A DNA stretch of 31,345 bases. Source: a virus. The DNA is taken from IMG/VR virus record IMGVR_UViG_3300009529_000028, positions 1 to 31,345 of that record. The stretch is one strand, 5' to 3'. Below the pieces are notes generated by a model, which made no database searches, had not been told where the DNA came from, and saw nothing but the letters and a program-made list of their open reading frames with translations. Both the position numbers and the translations under genes were made by a program. Shown here piece by piece: positions 11,831-19,779 of the stretch (position 1 is its first letter; every line of letters starts with the position of its first letter).

Positions 11831-14082
11831 TGCCATTTGAAGAGTTGGACTTAACTGATGTAGAAAAAGGCGATTTAGATGCTCTTGCCTCCAAAATAGA
11901 AACCTACTACAAACAGGATATGTCAGATAAACTCTTGCGTGCGTATTCCTGGGATGAGGCAATTCGTTTCTATGACGGCGATCAACACATTGAGTATAAC
12001 ATTTCTACAAACAGGTTCCAACAAGTTACAGTAACTCGCAATAACGACTTTATCCCCCGACCTATCACTAACTACATTTTAAACAATGTAGAGACTATTG
12101 TCTCGCTTCTTACCAAACAGAAACCTCAACCAAAGGTTAGGGCGAACTCCCAGAGTCCCAAAGATATAGCAGGGGGAAAAGTGGGAGATTTAGTCTTGGA
12201 TGTCAAACACGAGGAATTGCGAGAGGACGAAAAGACACAGGAGAAGGCGTATTGGGGAGTGATTTGCGGAACAGTATTCAAAAAAATCTTCTGGAACGAA
12301 ACTACCACTAAAGTCATCCGCTTGCCCAGAATGGAGATGGCCGAGGAAAATATTCTGGATGAGCAAGGTCAACCTACTCCTGTTCTTGATGAGTTGGGTC
12401 AACCTTCAATGGATGAATTAACAGGACTCCCCAGATACCAAACTCAAGAGATAGAACGCCAAGCCCAAGATGAGAACGGCGAAGATGCCTTTGATGAGTT
12501 TGATGTAGGGGATGTGGATACCGCAATCATCCCGCCTTTCAATATTGCCCTGCCTCTGCAAGCCAGAAGTCCATTAGAGATTGACTGGATTATGGAGTAT
12601 TCCGTCCAGAAAATTGACTGGATTAAAGAGCAATACGGAAAAACAGGAAATGGATATACCGGTCAAGCCAAAGATGTTACAGAGGAAAAAGAACTTTCAG
12701 CCGTTATGCAACTTGAATATCGTCTTAGAACCCTTACAGGCAGGCGTTCCGGTGGAGGATATTCTACCGGTGCAGCAGGATTTATTGACCTCAAGAACTC
12801 CGCTATCCTGAAAGAATACTATGCCAAGCCGGATAAAAAATATCCCAAAGGCAGAATGGTTGTTGTGGCCAATGGAAAGACACTTTTTATGGGAGACAGT
12901 CCATATTACGAGGAAGGATTTGAGGACAGTTGGAACCCTTATGTTGAATGGCGAGCAAAGATAGTTCCCGGAAGATGTTGGGGGAAAGGTCTTGTTGAGG
13001 AGCAAATTCCTTTAAACAGAAGGATAAATGCTATAGATAGTCTTATTATATTGAACCGCAAAACTATAGCAATAGGACAGTGGCTTCTTCCTGAAGGTTG
13101 TGGTGTGCCTAATGGATATATCAATGGCAGGCCAGGTCTTAACATTCCCTATCGTCCTGTAGGTGCAGCCGGGGCCAAACCGGAAAAAGTCCCTGGAACC
13201 CCACTTCCACAGCAGGTTTATCAGGAACGGGAACAAGCGGTTGAGGATATTAAACGGGTAGGAATGACCAGAGATGTTTTAGAGGGGACAAATCCTCAAG
13301 GCGTTAAGACTGCCTATCAGTTAGAACAATTATTGGAAAATGCCCTTGCTTCTTTAGGCGCAACATTCCAGAGGTGGGAAAAATCCATTGAACGGGAGGA
13401 AACCAAAAAACTCCTCTTAATTGCCAAAAAATACAAGGAACCAAGACCTGGGTTTGGAAAGAAACTCCAAGCAATAAACAAGGATATTACCGACATAGAA
13501 CTTGAGATGTTTATGGGGGAAGATTTAAGAGACAATGTGAATGTCAGGGTCGAGATGGGTTCGTCTATTCCCCGCTCTAAGGCAGGAGAAAATGCTGTCC
13601 TGCGAGAAATGGTTCAGAATAATATTTTAGATGTAGTGCAGAACTCTGTAAATAAAAGAGAATTCTTAGATAAAATGGGTATTAAAGGATTTGACTATCA
13701 GTCCTCTCCTGATGTTAAGCGTGCGCAATGGGAAAACTCCATTATTGAAAATGGTGATATGCAGAACTTGGTTGTAAAAGAGGCTTCACAACAGCCAGAC
13801 CCGACGACAGGTGAAATGGTAGATGTTCCTGCCTCAACAGTTCTGGAACTTGACGACCACGAAACACACATTGTTATTCACTCAGCCCGTATGAAAGACC
13901 CTAATGTAATCCCAGAAACAAGACAAAAATATCTTATGCACATTGAGGAGCATTTGGAATTCTTAAGGTCAGCAATGGAAGCCCAACAGCAGGCACCAGT
14001 AGCAGAATCACCAGCAGAGCAAAAAACAAGGGCAGTTAGCGGAGAACAGGCACAAGAGGCAGTAACGCCGGAAGGAGTGTAA
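11830..14082 (+). CDS. Portal protein (large, P22-type)
   Basis: A 750-aa protein with the outline of large podovirus portals: a helical N-terminus with YSWDEAIRFYDGDQ near 38-51, the hallmark RPITNYILNNVETIVSLL near 77-94, KPQPKV just after, an acidic Gln/Pro-rich insertion around 180-220, a wing/stem region (YVEWRAKIVPGRCWGKGLVE), and a long helical C-terminus ending in Gln/Ala-rich low complexity. The portal ring is the single DNA gateway of the capsid and the docking site of the terminase and tail. The length is similar to the P22 family (about 725) and much longer than lambda- or HK97-type portals. The call rests on order and motifs. Confidence 0.8.
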   Translation: MPFEELDLTDVEKGDLDALASKIETYYKQDMSDKLLRAYSWDEAIRFYDGDQHIEYNISTNRFQQVTVTRNNDFIPRPITNYILNNVETIVSLLTKQKPQPKVRANSQSPKDIAGGKVGDLVLDVKHEELREDEKTQEKAYWGVICGTVFKKIFWNETTTKVIRLPRMEMAEENILDEQGQPTPVLDELGQPSMDELTGLPRYQTQEIERQAQDENGEDAFDEFDVGDVDTAIIPPFNIALPLQARSPLEIDWIMEYSVQKIDWIKEQYGKTGNGYTGQAKDVTEEKELSAVMQLEYRLRTLTGRRSGGGYSTGAAGFIDLKNSAILKEYYAKPDKKYPKGRMVVVANGKTLFMGDSPYYEEGFEDSWNPYVEWRAKIVPGRCWGKGLVEEQIPLNRRINAIDSLIILNRKTIAIGQWLLPEGCGVPNGYINGRPGLNIPYRPVGAAGAKPEKVPGTPLPQQVYQEREQAVEDIKRVGMTRDVLEGTNPQGVKTAYQLEQLLENALASLGATFQRWEKSIEREETKKLLLIAKKYKEPRPGFGKKLQAINKDITDIELEMFMGEDLRDNVNVRVEMGSSIPRSKAGENAVLREMVQNNILDVVQNSVNKREFLDKMGIKGFDYQSSPDVKRAQWENSIIENGDMQNLVVKEASQQPDPTTGEMVDVPASTVLELDDHETHIVIHSARMKDPNVIPETRQKYLMHIEEHLEFLRSAMEAQQQAPVAESPAEQKTRAVSGEQAQEAVTPEGV

Positions 14083-14083
14083 A

Positions 14084-14272
14084 ATGCCACCACCAAAATC
14101 ACGTGCCCAAGCCAAATTATTTGGATACATAGCAGGAGGAGGAGACCACAGGTTTGAAAAGTTCCCAGCCTCGGAAGCAAGAGAACGTTTAAGGGGCGTT
14201 AAATATAAAGGTTTGCCAGAAAAAAAGGGAACATTGTCAAATGCACTTAGAAAAAGAAGAGGAAGGAGGTAA
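14084..14272 (+). CDS. Small basic phage protein, 62 aa
   Basis: Begins MPPPKSRAQAKLFGYIAGGG and continues ASEARERLRGVKYKGLPEK, the pattern of a widespread small phage protein family of unknown function whose members start with a PAKSKAQ-like motif. It is strongly basic with an RKRRGRR end, so nucleic-acid binding is likely. It starts one base after the portal stop. Confidence 0.6.
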   Translation: MPPPKSRAQAKLFGYIAGGGDHRFEKFPASEARERLRGVKYKGLPEKKGTLSNALRKRRGRR

Positions 14273-14274
14273 AA

Positions 14275-14424
14275 ATGCCTAAAGGAAAAGGTAAAGGTGG
14301 TTTAGTGGAAAAGGGCCCGGGAGATGTAAAAGAAAAACCTCAAGTCCCTGCTTTCAGAGGAGACAGCGGAGATTCATCCGCCAAAGGGTCGGATGAAACC
14401 AAGAGCGTTCACTACGAAAGGTAA
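14275..14424 (+). CDS. Small Gly/Lys-rich protein, 49 aa
   Basis: A 49-codon frame with GGAAGGAGG directly upstream. The product begins MPKGKGKGGLVEKGPGD and is low in hydrophobic residues, probably disordered. It sits between two other tiny basic proteins in the portal-scaffold interval, which often encode minor head proteins. Not recognised. Confidence 0.5.
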   Translation: MPKGKGKGGLVEKGPGDVKEKPQVPAFRGDSGDSSAKGSDETKSVHYER

Positions 14425-14428
14425 AAAA

Positions 14429-14650
14429 ATGGTAATGGATTCTAATAAACCAAAATTGAATTATCCTTCAGGTAAAGCCAAAGTAATGAAGAAAGACGCT
14501 GCGGGTAATCCATTTCCCTATGAGATGGAACACGCCGCCGACGGTGGAGTATCTGATGGTGAAGTGGCTGAGAAGGGATTAGGAGCTGCAAAATATACTC
14601 CTAAAGCCCAGACCAATGTTGGAGAGGACGGTTTGGGAGGCCACCAATAA
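14429..14650 (+). CDS. Small hypothetical head-region protein, 73 aa
   Basis: Starts MVMDSNKPKLNYPSGKAKV, followed by DAAGNPFPYEMEHAADGGVSD and a Gly/Lys tail; likely mostly unstructured. The frame is open 12 codons further upstream, but those overlap the previous gene, and ATG 14429 follows GAAAGG. Its TAA overlaps the next ATG. Not recognised. Confidence 0.5.
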   Translation: MVMDSNKPKLNYPSGKAKVMKKDAAGNPFPYEMEHAADGGVSDGEVAEKGLGAAKYTPKAQTNVGEDGLGGHQ

Positions 14651-14802
14651 TGTCAAATTTTTCTGAAGCTTTATTAAGAAGAAGGCTTGGCAAACAGAGA
14701 AGATTTGGCAAACCTCGCACAGACACCGAAAGACGCAAAAGACATCAAAAACTTTACGGAACGAGCAGATTGCCTTCCAGAGGTTCCGGTTTGTTCCGTT
14801 AA
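14650..14802 (+). CDS. Small Arg-rich protein, 50 aa
   Basis: A 50-codon frame coupled by TAATG to the preceding gene. The product is extremely Arg-rich (LLRRRLGKQRRFGKPR, ERRKRHQKLYG) and ends LPSRGSGLFR, like tiny phage proteins with an LPxRGxGL terminus found near terminase and head genes. Probably binds nucleic acid. After it, CGTCT (14804-14808) pairs with AGACG (14822-14826) in a short hairpin without a T-run. Confidence 0.5.
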   Translation: MSNFSEALLRRRLGKQRRFGKPRTDTERRKRHQKLYGTSRLPSRGSGLFR

Positions 14803-14844
14803 ACGTCTCGTCTGCGAAACAAGACGATAAAAAAGGAGAAAAAG

Positions 14845-15687
14845 ATGTTTGATGAATTAGATACCGAGAAATTGGTAGAGGAAGCCGCTAAAATTACGGG
14901 TGAGGAAGAAACCACTCAGGAAACGGCAACTGAGGAAACTTCCACAGAGGAGAAAACTGAAGAAACTCAGTCTCGAGAGGAAACCTCCGAGGACACAACC
15001 TCGATAAAAAGTGAAGAGGAAACCCAAGAGACGGAAAAAGAAACCGAAGAAGATACCCGATTTGATAAACATCCACGATGGATAAAGCTCAGGGAACGAG
15101 CCGAGACAGCCGAAGAACGAGCAAAAGTAGCCAATGCCTTAGAGGAAAAGTTAGGCGACTTACCTATTGAGGAACTGACAAGGCTAAGGAACGCAGGAAG
15201 TCTATTACGCAAATATCCGGAACTCGCTACCAAAGTCCAGAAGGTCATTGATGAGCATACCTATGTCAATGAGGAGACTAAAGGTGAGATAGATGCCATA
15301 AGGCAGGAAACAGCGGACTTGCGTTATGATTTGGCTTTGGACAAATACGATAAGGTAGTAGATAAATTGATTTCCGAAAACAAGGTTGATAAGGACATAG
15401 AGCCTTTGGTTAAGGAAGTGCTTGAAAACAGGGTAATAAATCAAAAACTTGACGCTAAAGACATCCCCCAGGCATTTGAGAAGGCTTTAAAAGATGTCAA
15501 CCTCGCTTATCGTAAGAAGCTGGCTTCTCATATTGAGACTAAAAAGTCAGAGACTAAAGTCCCTGCTTCGCCTGCTCAAAAAGGTAAAGTCATCGTTACA
15601 AAGTCAGAGGCTACTGATGTTGGTTCTGTAGTTAATGAACTTGCTGAAGGTCTTAAAGCCCATCGTGGAGAACCTATAAAGGAGTAA
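14845..15687 (+). CDS. Putative scaffolding protein
   Basis: A 280-aa protein placed directly before the major capsid gene. Residues 1-70 are extremely Glu/Thr-rich (EETTQETATEETSTEEKTEE pattern), 70-215 form charged helices (RFDKHPRWIKLRERAETAEERA and on), and the C-terminus is basic with Lys/Pro. An acidic N-terminus, long helices and a basic C-terminal end that could touch the coat are typical of phage scaffolds, which guide capsid assembly and then leave. GGAG lies 7-8 nt before the ATG. The call is by composition and position. Confidence 0.7.
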   Translation: MFDELDTEKLVEEAAKITGEEETTQETATEETSTEEKTEETQSREETSEDTTSIKSEEETQETEKETEEDTRFDKHPRWIKLRERAETAEERAKVANALEEKLGDLPIEELTRLRNAGSLLRKYPELATKVQKVIDEHTYVNEETKGEIDAIRQETADLRYDLALDKYDKVVDKLISENKVDKDIEPLVKEVLENRVINQKLDAKDIPQAFEKALKDVNLAYRKKLASHIETKKSETKVPASPAQKGKVIVTKSEATDVGSVVNELAEGLKAHRGEPIKE

Positions 15688-15691
15688 ACAG

Positions 15692-16655
15692 ATGGGAGTT
15701 ACTACTACGACTTTAGGTGGACTCCTCAAGCGTATTTACGGAAAAAGGCTGGTTCAAATGCAAAATAAAGCAGCCTTTCTCTATAAAATGCTTCCGAAGT
15801 CTATCGAAAAACCAAAAGGCACTGGTTTCTATCCTGCTGTTTCAGTTGCGGGCAATCAGCAAGGCGGCGGGGCAATAAATGAGTCCGAAGCCCTGAAGAC
15901 TGCCGGGAATGAAACCGTTGTGCAGTTTACAATTATACCCAAGATTAACACTTGGACAATCCAGATTAGTGGCCTTGCCCGTGCAGTATCAGAGGGGGAT
16001 GAGGCATCATTCGCTACAGGTTTAGTCAGGCAGTTAGACGAAGCCTTAGAGAATATGCTTAAAGACCTCAACCGCCAATGTTATAGCGATGGCAGCGGTA
16101 AACTTGCTACTGTTAATGGCACACAGACAGCAGCGACCATAACTTGCGATGATGTCATCAATGTAAAGCCTGGTATGCACTTGGATAGCTTTTCATCGGC
16201 AGGAGTGCAGGACGAAGACGACATAACCGTTTCTTCTGTTGATAGGGCTAACAACCAGATAACCTTTTCTGCTGCTGTTAGCGTAACTGATGATGATTAT
16301 TTCACAAGAGCAGGCGTAAGAGATAGTGTTCCTACTGGTGGCAAGGAATTGGCAGGGACAACTTTTATTATTGACGATGGAACTGTTGCTACAACATTCC
16401 AGGGCCAGTCAAGGACAACCTATCCAATTTTGAGGGGAAATATCATCGCTGCTGGCAGCGTAAACTTGACCAATGACCTGCTTCAGAGGTCGGCGGATGA
16501 GGTTTCGATTGTCGGTGATGGCAAGATAGATTTTCTCATCTCAAGGCACGGCCAGCGCAGAAAATATCTTGACCTTGTTACACCGGACAAACGCTTCCTC
16601 GATGACAAACTGGACAGGGGCTATCAGTATATCTTTTGGAATGGGATGAAGTGGT
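15692..16655 (+). CDS. Major capsid protein, exon 1
   Basis: Codes for residues 1-321 of an HK97-fold coat protein, with the first base of codon 322. Visible features: N-terminal LGGLLKRIYGKRLVQMQNKAAF, the long-helix region LVRQLDEALENMLKDLNRQCY, an inserted beta-rich segment with NVKPGMHLDS and ITVSSVDRANNQITFSAAV, and DFLISRHGQRRKYLDLV. Without splicing the frame runs to a TAG at 16685-16687 (331 aa) and lacks the C-terminal P-domain strands. The exon ends at ...AAG TGG T (16655) by P1 pairing of GTGGT with GCCAC (16674-16678), putting the conserved U-G pair at the splice site. It starts four bases after the scaffold stop, with AAAGGAG upstream. Confidence 0.8.
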
Positions 16656-17309
16656 CAAATAAACCATCAATAGGCCACCTTAACTAGTAATGGTTATGAA
16701 AAATACTCTCAAATTCGGAGAACACCTCAAAATGACAGAAAGAAAAATTGGTTGGTTAGCAGGTATTGTGGATGGTGAAGGATATATCGCTATCCACAAA
16801 CTTTGGGCTAATGATAGAAACAATTACCGTTTTCAAGTTAGATTAGTTGTTTCTAATACCAATTTTGATATTTGTCAGCGATGTAAAGATTTATGCGGTT
16901 GTGGTAAAGTTTATACCAAAAAACAAGTTAAAGGACAGAAAGTTGTTTATCAATGGGTTCTTTACGGTGTAGATAAAATTGTAAGTATTTTGGAGATGAT
17001 TAAGGATGATTTAATTCAAAAAAAAGAAGTAGCCGAGATTGTGATTAGATACAAAAAATTTTACCAATCAAAAGGTGGCTACGCAAAAAGAATATCTCCA
17101 GAAACTTTGCAATCTCAATATCTATTATACCACGCTGCATTAGAACTAAATCGCAGAGGCAATTCCGAGCCAAGCCCAAATAGGGAAGGTGTAGAGACTA
17201 GATGGGAGTCCCCTGAAAAGGGTGAAGGTATAGTCCGAGCTACACGGAGACGTGTAGAGTCTGGTAGAAATATCCAGACCGTTCTGGAAACAGAATAGTA
17301 ACAATCCTG
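16656..17309 (+). mobile_element. Group I intron in the major capsid gene
   Basis: A 654-nt self-splicing intron. Core landmarks: AATTCCGAGCCAAGCCC (17161-17177, P4-P6 region), GACTA (17196-17200) pairing with TAGTC (17231-17235) for P7, CCCT-GAAA-AGGG (17211-17222) for P8, and AAGGTATAGTCC (17225-17236). The guide sequence GCCAC (16674-16678) pairs exon 1 GTGGT with a U-G at the junction. Just upstream of it CATCAATA (16665-16672) is perfectly complementary to TATTGATG (17311-17318), forming P10 with exon 2. The intron ends in G (17309). Removing it joins T|AT into a Tyr codon, restoring the frame (K-W-Y-I-D-V-D-C-P). A LAGLIDADG gene is carried inside and runs into the core. Confidence 0.85.
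16732..17298 (+). CDS. Intron-encoded LAGLIDADG homing endonuclease
   Basis: A 188-aa protein with a single LAGLIDADG motif near its start (IGWLAGIVDGEGYIA; first acid Asp14, catalytic acid Glu16), followed by the usual alternating strand pattern (YRFQVRLVVSNT, VVYQWVLYG). Single-motif enzymes act as homodimers and cut intronless copies of the exon junction, spreading the intron. The frame is open from ATG 16690, but 16732 is preferred because it has GGAG upstream and starts just before the motif. The last 45 residues are translated from the P4-P9 ribozyme core, which constrains both; this tail may be dispensable. It reads TAG 11 nt before the intron end. Confidence 0.8.
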   Translation: MTERKIGWLAGIVDGEGYIAIHKLWANDRNNYRFQVRLVVSNTNFDICQRCKDLCGCGKVYTKKQVKGQKVVYQWVLYGVDKIVSILEMIKDDLIQKKEVAEIVIRYKKFYQSKGGYAKRISPETLQSQYLLYHAALELNRRGNSEPSPNREGVETRWESPEKGEGIVRATRRRVESGRNIQTVLETE

Positions 17310-17542
17310 ATATTGATGTCGACTGTCCTAAAGCAGAAATTATCGGTATCACCCCAAAATACCTTGAGAGGTTTGAAGTCCGTGGTATCCATTTGGCGGA
17401 TGATGACAACTCAATCCTCAAATGGAACGGGACTGCTGATATATTCTTGGCATATTACAGGTTATATGCCAACTTGGGAAGCCTGAAACCAAATGCACAT
17501 TTCAGGTTAACCGAACTTAACGAACCCACGGGGTCTAACTAA
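17310..17542 (+). CDS. Major capsid protein, exon 2
   Basis: Codes for the last 77 residues of the 398-aa spliced coat protein, starting with two bases that complete a Tyr codon and continuing IDVDCPKAEIIGITPKYL. DVDCP, the following hydrophobic strand and the C-terminal FLAYYRLYANLGSLKPNAHF are typical of the end of HK97-fold capsid proteins, where a small aromatic-rich helix and an NLGxxxPNA motif finish the P-domain. There is no start codon or Shine-Dalgarno of its own, which supports expression only through splicing. Confidence 0.75.
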
Positions 17543-17559
17543 GAGAGGAGGATAAAGCT

Positions 17560-18153
17560 ATGAAGAAACTTTTACTTGCTTGCCTCTTTCTCTTAATTTG
17601 CACTCCTGCATTTGGGTTGATAGTTACGGATAATGTAGACAGGGATAACTTTGGCTATGAAGTTGCCTTTAGTTATGCAACAGATAATATATCGGCAAAC
17701 ACAATAGCGTGGGAAATTCCTGTAGAATCAACTTTGGATGATAATTTCTACTATGTTGTTCCAAGAGACGGCAGAGTAGTAGGGATGTCTGTTGCTGGAA
17801 GTGCAGCCTGCACAGCAGGAGCAGCTACATTTGATATAACTATCAATGGTGCAGTTACAGGAATTCAAACTGTAATTGAACCGACAGCAACTACAGCACG
17901 TTCAGCAGTAGGTATAAACGGTGCAGCAGACCCTCAATATGCCTATATCAGGCAGGATAGGGCAGATAGTGTGGTCGCAAGGGGATTTAGGGTATCTTTG
18001 GATAGAGTTGGTTATCACGATGCCGAACATCCTTTTGGTAAGGCTACTGCTTTGACTGCTGGCAACAGAATAGGAGTAACCATTAACACAACTACAGGCT
18101 TTACACCAACTGCTACTACTGATTATCTAGTAGTAATCTATGTGCTTGAATAA
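17560..18153 (+). CDS. Predicted exported beta-rich protein after the capsid gene
   Basis: A 197-aa protein with a clear Sec signal peptide: MKKLLLACLFLLICTPAFG, with likely cleavage after residue 19. The mature part is rich in beta strands and in Gly, Ala, Thr and Val (GRVVGMSVAGSAACTAGAATFDI) with no enzyme motif, like head decoration or fibre-type structural proteins. In most phages this position holds a decoration or head-tail gene made in the cytoplasm, so a signal peptide is unexpected. GAGAGGAGG lies about 9 nt upstream. It could be secreted or surface-located in the infected cell, or assemble with virions after lysis. Confidence 0.6.
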   Translation: MKKLLLACLFLLICTPAFGLIVTDNVDRDNFGYEVAFSYATDNISANTIAWEIPVESTLDDNFYYVVPRDGRVVGMSVAGSAACTAGAATFDITINGAVTGIQTVIEPTATTARSAVGINGAADPQYAYIRQDRADSVVARGFRVSLDRVGYHDAEHPFGKATALTAGNRIGVTINTTTGFTPTATTDYLVVIYVLE

Positions 18154-19360
18154 AGCCAAGAAAACAGGGAAATGGGAAACAGCCTTAATTTGGCTGTTTC
18201 CCGCTTTCCTTGAAAAATGTTTCCTGTATCTTCTTATATTTGCCGTTCCACTTTTGTATTATCCCCTGAAAGTGGATGGAGGGATTATTGATTTACGCAA
18301 GATACGAGAAATAGGTTTTTATTCTTTTGCGATAATTATTTGCTCTTTCTTGCAAAGGAGCCGGTGGTTAAGATATTTTGTAATTTGGTGTGTGATAAAC
18401 TGGTGGGTTAATTTCTTCCTGCCAAGAGAAAGTTATATCGGATTAACTAATGTCTTTTCCGCTTTAGTTCTTTATATCGGCCTGAAGTTCTTGCTTGAAA
18501 AAGGTTTTTTGAAGGTTGATGTAATTCTCCGCATTGTCTGTGTAGCAGTATTGTTTCAATTTGGCTGGCTGATAACACAGATGTTTAATTACGACCCTTT
18601 GGAGTGGTGGAAATGGGGCCCGGGATTTTATGCCATAACTGCTTCAGGCCAGCCGTTGGGGACTAAAGTTCCTTTAGTAAGTTGGAGCGGAAACCCTTGT
18701 GTTTTGGGAATATTTTTTGCAAGCACTTCATTTTTGCTATTGCATTATTTTAAGATTAGAAAACTACCAATTCTGTTCTTTGTTATTTTAAGTTCTGCGT
18801 TTATTATCAAGAACGCCACTACTGCGATATGTTTTGCTTCCGGAGGATTATTTTATTTGCTGAACAGATACCGTTTTAAAATGAAATATATCCTTGTTTG
18901 CCTGTTGGTTGTTGTGATGCTCGGCACATTTTTCGTATATATTAAGGCGCCGAATTTTGACAGATTTCCTATTTGGCAAAAGTTACTTCAGGATGGTATA
19001 AAGGTAAAACCATTTACGGGAAAAGGAATTAACTTCTTTGCCCATTTATTTATTATTGATAAAACTGGAACACCGTGGAAAGAAGCACATAATGATTATT
19101 TGCAGATGATTTTAGAACTTGGAATAATCGGATTTGTTTTATTCTCCGGCTGGATTGTTTCAAGATTTGTGGTGTTCTTTAGACAAGCAAAAAATAATAA
19201 ACAAATATGTATAGCGACGTGTCTGGTAGCATTTTTGATAGCGGGAGTATCTATGTTTCCGATGCACTTGGCTCAAATATCTTTTTATGCCGTTTTACTT
19301 TTAGCAGTTTTGGAGAGCATTTATGTCAATTCCAAAAGTTTTAGCCCCCACAATATCTAA
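18140..19360 (+). CDS. O-antigen ligase/polymerase-like membrane protein (Wzy_C/WaaL type)
   Basis: A 406-aa polytopic inner-membrane protein with about ten hydrophobic segments. A large loop at about 271-322 carries family hallmarks: FDRFPIWQKLL (273-283), PFTGKGINFF (291-300) and WKEAHNDYLQMILELGIIG (313-331), with His317 as the likely key residue. In WaaL-type ligases this periplasmic loop transfers lipid-linked polysaccharide to lipid A-core; Wzy proteins join O-units. Inside a phage structural block it probably alters host surface glycans, for example to block receptors against superinfection. It overlaps the previous gene by 14 nt and the next by 38 nt, so it is embedded in the late transcript rather than separately inserted. 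Ligase versus polymerase cannot be decided. Confidence 0.7.
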   Translation: MCLNKAKKTGKWETALIWLFPAFLEKCFLYLLIFAVPLLYYPLKVDGGIIDLRKIREIGFYSFAIIICSFLQRSRWLRYFVIWCVINWWVNFFLPRESYIGLTNVFSALVLYIGLKFLLEKGFLKVDVILRIVCVAVLFQFGWLITQMFNYDPLEWWKWGPGFYAITASGQPLGTKVPLVSWSGNPCVLGIFFASTSFLLLHYFKIRKLPILFFVILSSAFIIKNATTAICFASGGLFYLLNRYRFKMKYILVCLLVVVMLGTFFVYIKAPNFDRFPIWQKLLQDGIKVKPFTGKGINFFAHLFIIDKTGTPWKEAHNDYLQMILELGIIGFVLFSGWIVSRFVVFFRQAKNNKQICIATCLVAFLIAGVSMFPMHLAQISFYAVLLLAVLESIYVNSKSFSPHNI

Positions 19361-19769
19361 AGAGTTTCAGAACAGATTGCGCAATTTCGACCCTAAATTG
19401 CAAGCAGTGTTTAATTGTCAGACAGAGAGGTTCGAAATATATCGCCATTCAAAAGGCAGATGCCATTGGATACTTGAGGTGAGTAATGAAGATGAAAGCT
19501 ACCGTTCATTAGATAACAGAGTAATAAAAAAATTATGGAGGATGGATATTATCGCAAGATATGGTTCAGTTGCCAATTACGAGAAACATCTTGATGAAAA
19601 ACAAAAACTATGGCGAGAGAAACAGGACAAAAAAATGAACCACGAATTGCGTTACGATATAAAGGACAATAAGCGTCTCTGGCAGAGGGCGGCGGAGAAC
19701 TTAAGGTCAGGAATAATCAATGACCCGCCCGAAGAAAAAGAGAGGAAGATAATTTCCTGCTCTAAATAA
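19323..19769 (+). CDS. Hypothetical structural-region protein, 148 aa
   Basis: Begins MSIPKVLAPTISKEFQNRL and contains LDPKLQ-type and FEIYRHSKGRCHWILEV segments, then LDNRVIKKLWRMDIIARYG; related small proteins occur between capsid and connector genes in many phages. The C-terminal half is charged and helical. The start lies in the last 38 nt of the O-antigen-ligase-like gene, with GGAG 4-8 nt before the ATG. Its role is unknown; position suggests a head-completion or tail-attachment accessory. Confidence 0.55.
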   Translation: MSIPKVLAPTISKEFQNRLRNFDPKLQAVFNCQTERFEIYRHSKGRCHWILEVSNEDESYRSLDNRVIKKLWRMDIIARYGSVANYEKHLDEKQKLWREKQDKKMNHELRYDIKDNKRLWQRAAENLRSGIINDPPEEKERKIISCSK

Positions 19770-19779
19770 GGAGGGAACG

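Noticed and set aside
16656-17309. Splice junction at 16657/17299 (ending TAG|T), which also restores frame
   Set aside because: It would put C instead of U at the 5' site and lacks P10. The 16655/17310 junction satisfies U-G, terminal G and an 8-bp P10.
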